The notes beneath the pieces are model-generated. The model saw only the letters and a list, made by a program, of their open reading frames with translations, was not told where the DNA came from and did not search any database. A program made the position numbers and the translations under genes. A stretch of DNA of 54,597 nucleotides from Avoscillospira_A sp052117125. Its GTDB lineage: Bacteria > Bacillota > Clostridia > Oscillospirales > Oscillospiraceae. Shown here piece by piece: positions 49,501-54,597 of the stretch (position 1 is its first letter; every line of letters starts with the position of its first letter). Location of the stretch: contig NZ_JBQKJT010000016.1 in NCBI RefSeq assembly GCF_052117125.1, positions 1-54,597 of the forward strand, read 5' to 3'.

Positions 49501-50367
49501 ATGAAACGGATCGCCATCGTCACCGACAGCAACAGCGGTATCACCCAATCCGAAGCAAAACAACTGGGAATTTCCGTGCTGCCCATGCCTTTTTTTATCG
49601 ATGATACCCTCTATTTCGAAGACATCACATTGACCCAGGAGGCTTTTTACGAAAAGCTCTTACAGGACGCCGACATCTCCACCTCTCAGCCCTCCCTGGG
49701 CGACGTGACCCAGCTGTGGGACCAGCTGCTTCAGGAGTACGAATCCGTTCTGCACATCCCCATGTCCAGCGGTCTGAGCAGTTCCTGCCAATCGGCCCGG
49801 ATGCTGGCCGACGACTACGACGGTCGCGTGGTGGTGGTGGACAACCAGCGGATCTCCGTCACACAGCGCCAATCCGTTTGCGATGCCATGGCCCTGGTGG
49901 AAGCTGGACACAGCGCCGAGGAAATCCGTACGATTCTGGAAGAACAAAAGCTCCAGGCCAGCATTTACATCAGTCTGGAAACCCTCAAATATCTGAAAAA
50001 GGGCGGTCGCATCACTCCTGCCGCCGCCGCCATCGGTACGGTCCTCAATCTGAAGCCCGTCCTGCAAATCCAGGGCGAAAAGCTGGACGCCTATGCCAAG
50101 GTGCGCGGCAAAAAGGCCGCCCGCCGCACCATGATCGAGGCCATGCAGAAAGACCTGAATACCCGCTTTGCTCAGCCCTTGGCAGAAGGCCGTATGGGTT
50201 TCGGCATTGCCTACTCCGGTAATCTGGAAGAAGCCTTGGACTGGAAAGCGGAATTGGAAGCTGCCTTCCCCGGTGCGAACTTTCAGATGGACCCCTTGAG
50301 TCTCAGCGTCGCCTGTCACATCGGCTACGGCGCTCTGGCCTGTGGCTGCTATGTGACTGTAACATAA
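49501..50367 (+). CDS. degV: DegV family fatty-acid-binding protein
   Basis: This 288-residue protein matches DegV/FakB: IAIVTDSNSGITQSEAKQLG at the start, FYEKLLQDADISTSQPSLGD, HIPMSSGLSSSCQSARMLAD, and SLETLKYLKKGGRITPAAAA. Such proteins bind a fatty acid and present it to the kinase FakA in phospholipid synthesis; no fakA is in the window. AGAAAGGACG precedes ATG 49501. A terminator follows, so it is a single-gene unit. Confidence 0.92.
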   Translation: MKRIAIVTDSNSGITQSEAKQLGISVLPMPFFIDDTLYFEDITLTQEAFYEKLLQDADISTSQPSLGDVTQLWDQLLQEYESVLHIPMSSGLSSSCQSARMLADDYDGRVVVVDNQRISVTQRQSVCDAMALVEAGHSAEEIRTILEEQKLQASIYISLETLKYLKKGGRITPAAAAIGTVLNLKPVLQIQGEKLDAYAKVRGKKAARRTMIEAMQKDLNTRFAQPLAEGRMGFGIAYSGNLEEALDWKAELEAAFPGANFQMDPLSLSVACHIGYGALACGCYVTVT

Positions 50368-50373
50368 TATCCT

Positions 50374-50408
50374 AAATGGGAGTTGTGATCTGCACAGCTC
50401 CCATTTTT
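50374..50408 (+). terminator. Terminator after degV
   Basis: AAATGGGAGTTGTG pairs with CACAGCTCCCATTT (one G-U pair) around a 5-base loop; T-run at the end. Confidence 0.85.
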
Positions 50409-50441
50409 CGCAAATTTAACAAATTATTCACGATTTATTCG

Positions 50442-50469
50442 TTGTTTTTTCATAAATCCCAAGTATAAT
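50442..50469 (+). promoter_or_regulatory. Promoter of the small peptide gene
   Basis: TATAAT at 50464-50469 is a perfect -10; the -35 (TTGTTT at 50442-50447) is weak, 16 bases upstream. The area is AT-rich. Confidence 0.5.
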
Positions 50470-50504
50470 GAGAAGCAATTAAAGACAAGAAAGGAGGATG
50501 CAAT

Positions 50505-50585
50505 ATGCTGTATCATACCATTCCTGATATCGATGATCTGATCTTCGGCAATGAGGAAGATTGTTCCTACAACAGCGAAAAGTAA
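50505..50585 (+). CDS. 26-residue acidic peptide gene
   Basis: ATG 50505 is preceded by AAAGGAGG at seven bases, a near-ideal ribosome binding site. The peptide starts MLYHTIPDIDDLIFG and ends EEDCSYNSEK; it is acidic, with one cysteine and no membrane segment. It has its own -10 element and its own terminator, so the unit looks like a deliberate gene. I do not recognise a family. It could be a peptide signal, a small regulator or a leader peptide, but no downstream gene on the same strand is present for it to regulate. Confidence 0.5.
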   Translation: MLYHTIPDIDDLIFGNEEDCSYNSEK

Positions 50586-50588
50586 GGA

Positions 50589-50625
50589 CCAGGGATTCGG
50601 GGACGAATGCCCTGGCTTTTCTTTT
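50589..50625 (+). terminator. Terminator of the small peptide gene
   Basis: CCAGGGATTCG pairs with CGAATGCCCTGG with one bulge, followed by CTTTTCTTTTT. It lies four bases after the peptide stop. Confidence 0.8.
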
Positions 50626-50722
50626 TGTCCGGTCCCGCCCGCCCCAGTGGGCCGGAGAGCCTCTTTGAAATTTTTCTCATCATGCTTACATGATGTTCTC
50701 ATATTCAGTTCATGGATTGCAA

Positions 50723-50763
50723 CAAGGACCGCCGCGGACATTTCCGGGCGGTCCTTGTTTTTT
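50723..50763 (+). terminator. Second plus-strand terminator
   Basis: CAAGGACCGCC pairs perfectly with GGCGGTCCTTG and is followed by T6. No gene on the plus strand lies between it and the previous terminator, so it may end a small RNA or act as a back-up. Confidence 0.75.
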
Positions 50764-50979
50764 GGTCGTGATTGGTCCGGCGGGGCGGCGGCATGGCATG
50801 GGCCGTCCGTTCCGCCGGACCGTGGAAAAGAGGGGGATATCACGGGGACGGGGACCCCGGGCCTGCCTCGTCCCAGGGGTCCTTACCGTCCAGAGATACG
50901 GAATACCACTGCCCGCTCTCGCGGCTCTTTGGGAGACAGGCAAGACGGGGCCCATCTGGTCCCCGCTCCCGCAGGCCGC

Positions 50980-51009
50980 AAAAAAGCGGACGTAGTCACG
51001 TCCGCTTTT
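50980..51009 (-). terminator. Terminator downstream of the cobalamin riboswitch
   Basis: AAAGCGGACGT and ACGTCCGCTTT pair around a 4-base loop; on the minus strand T6 follows. It lies about 90 bases after the riboswitch aptamer, so it could be its expression platform or the end of a short RNA. The GC-rich stretch 50764-50979 contains no gene that I can support on either strand. Confidence 0.8.
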
Positions 51010-51099
51010 GTCATTTCCATTCTGGAATACCGGAGCCGATGCCGCTGCATCGCTCCCTTTGGCGTTATTTCAGAGCAGCCCCCATACGGGGGTGAAGCT

Positions 51100-51365
51100 C
51101 CTAGTAGGTCTTCTGACTGAAGCGTTCAGGCAGTCCGTCCTGCCAACGGGTATCTCTCGCCTTCCCAGCAGCTGCGCCGCCAGTGACCTGCTTTCGCAGA
51201 AAAGAGACATCCTCCGCCATCACAGCTAGGCATCCGTCCTCCGCCCGGACTTTCGTCCGAGGTTCCGGTACGGCGCCTGTCCGGGAATTTCACCCGATTC
51301 CCTTGTTCAGTACAAGGATGCGTGTCCTGTCCGTGGACAGGGTCGCGCATAGTGCCACAAAAGCC
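51100..51365 (-). ncRNA. Cobalamin riboswitch (no downstream gene)
   Basis: The minus strand contains the conserved cobalamin-riboswitch blocks in order: GGGAATCGGGTGAAATTCCC, then GCTGTGATGG, GGTCACTGG, CTGGGAAGGCG and finally AGTCAGAAGACC (B12 box). Helices between the blocks are evident, for example CGGACGAAAGTCCG. It should bind adenosylcobalamin or a related form. It has its own promoter. Downstream on its strand there is a terminator after about 90 bases and then no minus-strand ORF with a ribosome binding site; the next gene, degV, is on the opposite strand. Confidence 0.9.
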
Positions 51366-51392
51366 GGATCTGGTATTCAATTCTCTGCAACC

Positions 51393-51421
51393 ATACTACC
51401 ACATTCCGGCCCCGCTGTAAA
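51393..51421 (-). promoter_or_regulatory. Promoter of the cobalamin riboswitch transcript
   Basis: On the minus strand TTTACA and TAGTAT are separated by exactly 17 bases; transcription would start near 51386, about 20 bases before the conserved aptamer. Confidence 0.7.
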
Positions 51422-51450
51422 CCCCGGCTGGATTTTTTTCTGCGTTTCTT

Positions 51451-52269
51451 TTATCCCTTCCGCAGCTCCGCCAGCATGGTCTCCACGGTCTTTCCCGTCA
51501 CCGGGTGGCGCTGCCACGGGGCAATCTGGGCCATGGGTTCCAGGACGAAGTCCCGCAGGTGCATCTCCTTATGGGGGATTTGCAGGACCGGACCGTCCAG
51601 CACCCGATCATCATAGAGCAGAATGTCCAGGTCCAGGGTCCGGGGACCCCAGTGAATGGTACGCTGCCGGTTGGCCGCCGCCTCAATCGCATGGAGACAA
51701 TCCAGCAGCTCCTCCGGCTCCAGCAGAGTCCGCAGTTCCAGCGCGCCGTTGAGGAAATCGTCCTGTTCCACGCCGCCATACGGCGCCGTCACCAGATAGT
51801 CCGACACCCGGACCACCTGACAGTCCTCTCGCCCATTGAGCTGAGCCACCGCATCGTCCAAATACGCCTGCTTGTCCCCCAGGTTGGAACCCAGGGCCAC
51901 ATAGGCCGTGTGCCAGCCCCGGTGGATGGCCACCGAGACCGTTTGGAGCGGCAGGCCGATGGGGGCCCAGGGCTTCTCCACCTCCACGTCCACCTGTTCC
52001 AGCAGGGGATATTCCAGCAGCAGCGCACGGGCCAGCTGCTCCGCCACACGCTCCAGCAGCTTCCAGGTATGCGCCTGGACATACTGCTGGACAAAGTGGC
52101 TCACCTCGCCATAGTGGAGGGATGCGGTCAGATCGTCGGTACACCCGGCCTTGCGGGTGCTGAGGTACAGCGTGAGATTGAATACAAATTTCTGCCCCAG
52201 AACAGTTTCTTCGGGAAAAACGCCGTGATGGGCGAAGACTTCCAGCTTTTGAATGGTAATCTTGTCCAT
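51451..52269 (-). CDS. folBK: Bifunctional dihydroneopterin aldolase / HPPK
   Basis: This 272-residue protein joins two folate enzymes. Residues 1-118 are FolB (dihydroneopterin aldolase): ITIQKLEVFAHHGVFPEETV, with LLERVAEQLARALL later. From about residue 120 it is FolK (6-hydroxymethyl-dihydropterin pyrophosphokinase): TAYVALGSNLGDKQAYLDDA, YGGVEQDDFLNGALEL, RTIHWGPRTLDLDILLYDD and the PHKEMHLRDFVLEPM signature. The fusion is common in Clostridia. It is the last gene of the folate operon, nine bases after folP. Confidence 0.93.
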   Translation of the reverse strand: MDKITIQKLEVFAHHGVFPEETVLGQKFVFNLTLYLSTRKAGCTDDLTASLHYGEVSHFVQQYVQAHTWKLLERVAEQLARALLLEYPLLEQVDVEVEKPWAPIGLPLQTVSVAIHRGWHTAYVALGSNLGDKQAYLDDAVAQLNGREDCQVVRVSDYLVTAPYGGVEQDDFLNGALELRTLLEPEELLDCLHAIEAAANRQRTIHWGPRTLDLDILLYDDRVLDGPVLQIPHKEMHLRDFVLEPMAQIAPWQRHPVTGKTVETMLAELRKG

Positions 52270-52278
52270 GGTACCTCC

Positions 52279-53085
52279 TTACCGGCCCAAAATGGCCTCG
52301 GTCATGGTGATGGCCCGGCGGTTTTCCTTCACGTCGTGGACCCGCACAAAGGCACAGTCCTGGAGTACGGCCATCACCGTGGTGACCAGCGTTCCCTCCA
52401 CCCGCTGATCGGCGGGCAGGTTCAGGGTCAGGCCGATGACCGATTTCCGGGAGGTTCCCAGGAGAATGGGCAGATTCAACTGGTGCAGCCGCTCCAACCG
52501 GCGGATGCACAGCAAGTTCTGCTCATAGGTTTTGGCAAAGCCCACGCCGGGGTCCACCATGATGTTCTCCCGGGCCACGCCGGCAGCCTGGGCAATGGCC
52601 ACGGAATCCTCCAGGTCCCGGACCAGATCTTCCAAAAAGTCGTCATAGACCGCCTCCCGGCGGTTGTGCATCAGGCAGCAGGCGGCCCCGTATTGAGCCG
52701 TCAGCTCCGCCACCCTGGGGTCATGGCGGAATCCCCAGATATCATTGACCAGATCAGCCCCCGCCGCCAGGGCCGCCGCTGTCACGGCGCCCTTGTAGGT
52801 GTCGATGGACACGGGCACATCCAGCCGGGCCTTGACTGCTTCAATGACCGGCGCCACCCGGTCGATCTCCTCCTGGTCGGTAATCACCGTATGGCCCGGG
52901 CGGGTGGATTCGCCGCCGATGTCGATGATATCCGCGCCGTCGGCCACCATCTCCTCTGCATGGCGCAGCGCCGCATCGAGACGATCAAATCTGCCGCCGT
53001 CAGAAAAGGAATCGGGCGTCACATTCAGAATGCCCATAATGTAGGTCTTTCCATGGTCCGCAAAGGTGCGGTTTCCAATCTTCAT
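52279..53085 (-). CDS. folP: Dihydropteroate synthase
   Basis: This 268-residue enzyme condenses p-aminobenzoate with hydroxymethyl-dihydropterin pyrophosphate. The family signatures are complete: YIMGILNVTPDSFSDGGRFD, IIDIGGESTRPGHTVI, VSIDTYKGAVTAAALAAGAD, VNDIWGF, MVDPGVGFAKTYEQNL, PILLGTSRKSVIG and VRVHDVKENRRAI. AGGAGC precedes the ATG. It lies between the HD gene and folBK in the operon. Confidence 0.95.
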   Translation of the reverse strand: MKIGNRTFADHGKTYIMGILNVTPDSFSDGGRFDRLDAALRHAEEMVADGADIIDIGGESTRPGHTVITDQEEIDRVAPVIEAVKARLDVPVSIDTYKGAVTAAALAAGADLVNDIWGFRHDPRVAELTAQYGAACCLMHNRREAVYDDFLEDLVRDLEDSVAIAQAAGVARENIMVDPGVGFAKTYEQNLLCIRRLERLHQLNLPILLGTSRKSVIGLTLNLPADQRVEGTLVTTVMAVLQDCAFVRVHDVKENRRAITMTEAILGR

Positions 53086-53103
53086 ATCGAAGCTCCTCGC
53101 AAT

Positions 53104-53589
53104 TCAATAGGAAATTTTCAGGGTTTTCTTTTCCGGCGGCCAGTTGCACTCGTCCGCCGCCGGGCAGGCATAACAGGCCCGGGACACCTTGTCGGCCCTG
53201 TACAGGCTGCGGCACAGCCAATCCGTCTCTCCCGTCTTCCGGTGGGAGAGAATCGCCTGCTGAATGGCGGCGATCTCCGTTTCGGAAAAGCCGCAGTCCC
53301 GGAGAATCTCACCGGCCAACCTGGCCCCGGCAATCTCATGGGGCGTCCCCGCCGTCCTCTGTTCCTGACGGCCCACGTCGTGGAGCAGGGCGGCAGCGTA
53401 CAGGACCTCTTTCGACAGGTCCACACCGTCCTCCAGCCCCAGGATGTACAAAATCCTGGCCACATCCAGCAGATGTTCCATGGAGTGGCGGCAGAATTTC
53501 CGGTCCGCCTCCGCCGCCCACAGTTGCCCATACTCCCGCTGAAACACCGGGTGACATCGGACGGCCTCCAGTCGTTTCATACCGTCCAT
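53104..53589 (-). CDS. HD-domain hydrolase in the folate operon
   Basis: This protein of about 161 residues has an HD domain: the first histidine in CRHSMEHLLDVARILY, the HD pair in AAALLHDVGRQEQRTAG, then histidine in SHRKTG and aspartate in LYRADKVSRAC. A C-terminal cysteine group (CYACPAADEC) may bind a metal. It is co-transcribed between folE and folP. No Nudix-type FolQ is in the window, so it could remove phosphates from dihydroneopterin triphosphate; this is inferred from context. Start at 53589 or, three codons later, 53580. Confidence 0.75.
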   Translation of the reverse strand: MDGMKRLEAVRCHPVFQREYGQLWAAEADRKFCRHSMEHLLDVARILYILGLEDGVDLSKEVLYAAALLHDVGRQEQRTAGTPHEIAGARLAGEILRDCGFSETEIAAIQQAILSHRKTGETDWLCRSLYRADKVSRACYACPAADECNWPPEKKTLKISY

Positions 53590-53590
53590 C

Positions 53591-54142
53591 CTATTTCACC
53601 ATCTGGAGGAAGGTCTGCTGCAAGGACAGGTCCTCGGCAAAGACGCCGCGGACAATGGTGGTGACGGTCTTGCTGCCGGGTTTCTGGACGCCTCGCATGG
53701 TCATGCACAGGTGCTCCGCTTCCAGCATGACCATGACGCCCTTGGGGTGCAAATGCTCTTCCAATGCGTCGGCAATCTGGGCGGTCATATTCTCCTGAAT
53801 CTGGGGCCGCCGTGCAAAGACCTCCACGGTCCGGGCCAGCTTGCTGAGACCTGCCACCCGACCGTTGGGGATGTATGCCACATGGGCTTTCCCGTAAAAA
53901 GGCAGCAGGTGGTGCTCGCAGACAGAGTAAAAAAGAATATCCTTTTCCAGCACCAGATTGTTGTTGACCGCCTGGAACTGTTTGGCCAGGTGTACGCCCG
54001 GGTCCTCGCAGAGACCGCCGAAAATCTGGGTACACATTCTGGCGATGCGGTCCGGCGTCTCCAGCAGCCCCTCCCGGTTTACATCCTCGCCGATGCCCTC
54101 CAGCAGCAGCCGGACGCCTTCTCTGATCTTGTCCTGATCCAT
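53591..54142 (-). CDS. folE: GTP cyclohydrolase I
   Basis: This 183-residue enzyme makes dihydroneopterin triphosphate from GTP. Signatures: GLLETPDRIARMCTQIFGGL, the zinc/active-site block YSVCEHHLLPFYGKAHVAYI followed by PNGRVAGLSKLARTVE, and LEAEHLCMTMRGVQKPGSKT. ATG 54142 is chosen (MDQDKIREG) because the family starts there and GGAGGAACACG lies upstream; the frame is open to 54265 but that part does not look coding. It is the first gene of the folate operon. Confidence 0.93.
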   Translation of the reverse strand: MDQDKIREGVRLLLEGIGEDVNREGLLETPDRIARMCTQIFGGLCEDPGVHLAKQFQAVNNNLVLEKDILFYSVCEHHLLPFYGKAHVAYIPNGRVAGLSKLARTVEVFARRPQIQENMTAQIADALEEHLHPKGVMVMLEAEHLCMTMRGVQKPGSKTVTTIVRGVFAEDLSLQQTFLQMVK

Positions 54143-54423
54143 TCTGCTCGTGTTCCTCCTTTTTTTCTTTTTCGGGACGCGAGCCGAGGTATAAAAAAGC
54201 ATCCCGATATGTGAGTGTGCCGTTGGAATCGACAATACCGCACAACCGCCCTGCGGCAGCTGCACTACCCCTTCACAATCGAGATGTTACTATTCATCTG
54301 TATGCTGCAACGGGTGCGGACTCCGCATCGTAAGACGAGCTTTTCGTTTCTGTGGCAACTCCCCATCCACGGAACACTTGACGCACAGAGTCCTATTCTG
54401 CAATATTGTTCGCCGTGAGTATA
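54143..54423 (-). promoter_or_regulatory. folE promoter and long, possibly structured leader
   Basis: On the minus strand TTGCAT (54441-54446) and TATACT (54418-54423) with a 17-base spacer would start a leader of about 270 bases. Within it GGACTC can pair with GAGTCC, which competes with a local TGCG-GAGTC-CGCA hairpin; CCGTTG pairs with CAACGG; CGGGATGC with GCGTCCCG just before the ribosome binding site. I cannot match it to a known riboswitch, including those for tetrahydrofolate or ZTP. Confidence 0.5.
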
Positions 54424-54594
54424 GCACAGCCGCGGCGGGAATGCAATGGGCAATTCCGCCGCAGGGCGGCCATATTCGGTATCTTTCTATGAATGAGCAA
54501 AACTGAAAAAGTGCACAAAAAGAAGACATCACCCCGTTGAATGATGTAGAATGTTTTTGATGAGAAACAAACTCCAAACAAAGGGGGATGCCTT

Positions 54595-54597
54595 ATG
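54595..54597 (+). CDS. Start codon of a gene cut by the window end
   Basis: AAAGGGGGATGCCTT stands just before a final ATG. Only the start codon is present, so nothing can be said about the product. It would be divergent from the folate operon. Confidence 0.35.

Noticed and set aside
50551..51120. Plus-strand open frames across the gap after the peptide gene.
   Set aside because: They run through several terminators and the riboswitch, are Arg/Pro/Ser-rich and lack ribosome binding sites.
51020..51420. The structured RNA near folBK was first considered as RNase P RNA.
   Set aside because: The ordered blocks ending in AGTCAGAAGACC and the CTGGGAAGGCG element fit the cobalamin riboswitch, and RNase P core motifs are missing.

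Overview
The window looks like a chromosome segment of an anaerobic, GC-rich gut Clostridium of the Oscillospirales kind. This is inferred from gene content and style: an anaerobic ribonucleotide reductase, a BMP-type nucleoside importer, YlmH, DUF896, a TIGR03960/DUF2344 pair, Tn4451/Tn1549-like mobile genes and Gram-positive lipoprotein signals. No species can be named from sequence alone.

Region 1 (1-12.4 kb) is a decayed conjugative or mobilizable element. It holds two truncated TnpX-type serine recombinases, TnpV and TnpW-like accessory genes, a cargo operon (sigma-like HTH protein, zinc-ribbon protein, RhuM), a mobilization/replication block (mobC, relaxase, a chimeric remnant of a replication initiator, a DnaC-like ATPase), a hairpin that could be an oriT, one complete chemotaxis receptor, and deletion-fused scraps of a Tn1549-like conjugation module (Maff2, SpaA/CnaB adhesin, small RHH-like protein). 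It ends close to a tRNA-Pro gene.

Region 2 (12.6-40.8 kb) is ordinary chromosome: M50 protease, TIGR03960/DUF2344, a polar amino-acid ABC importer, a methionine-gamma-lyase-family enzyme with TIGR04255, an alpha/beta hydrolase, NrdD with two NrdR boxes in front, a CDF metal exporter, a nucleoside ABC importer (ATPase, two permeases, BMP lipoprotein), an XpaC-like protein, two FAD-dependent oxidoreductases, a Fur-like regulator with an ArsP_2-type permease and a shared operator, YlmH, DUF896, DUF1294, a lipoprotein, and two CobW/COG0523 GTPases, one with a very long His/Asp-rich metal-binding insert.

Region 3 (40.9-49.3 kb) starts with two tRNA-Ser genes. The second was the target of an 8.2 kb integrative element bounded by a 24-bp direct repeat of the tRNA 3' end. 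The element keeps an integrase, a lysogeny operon (repressor, Ltp-type superinfection-exclusion protein, a membrane zinc-ribbon protein), a Cro-like gene, small early ORFs, a truncated tail-fibre end, a DUF4376 tail gene, a holin-like membrane protein and a glycosidase-amidase whose end is fused to a piece of an ABC exporter ATPase. Capsid, portal and terminase genes are absent.

Region 4 (49.3-54.6 kb) holds degV, a stand-alone gene for a 26-residue peptide, a cobalamin riboswitch with its own promoter but no recognisable downstream gene, and a folate operon (folE, HD-domain protein, folP, folB-folK) behind a long, possibly structured leader. The most interesting signals are the orphan riboswitch, the regularly placed palindromes in the lysogeny operon, and the chimeric lysis gene.
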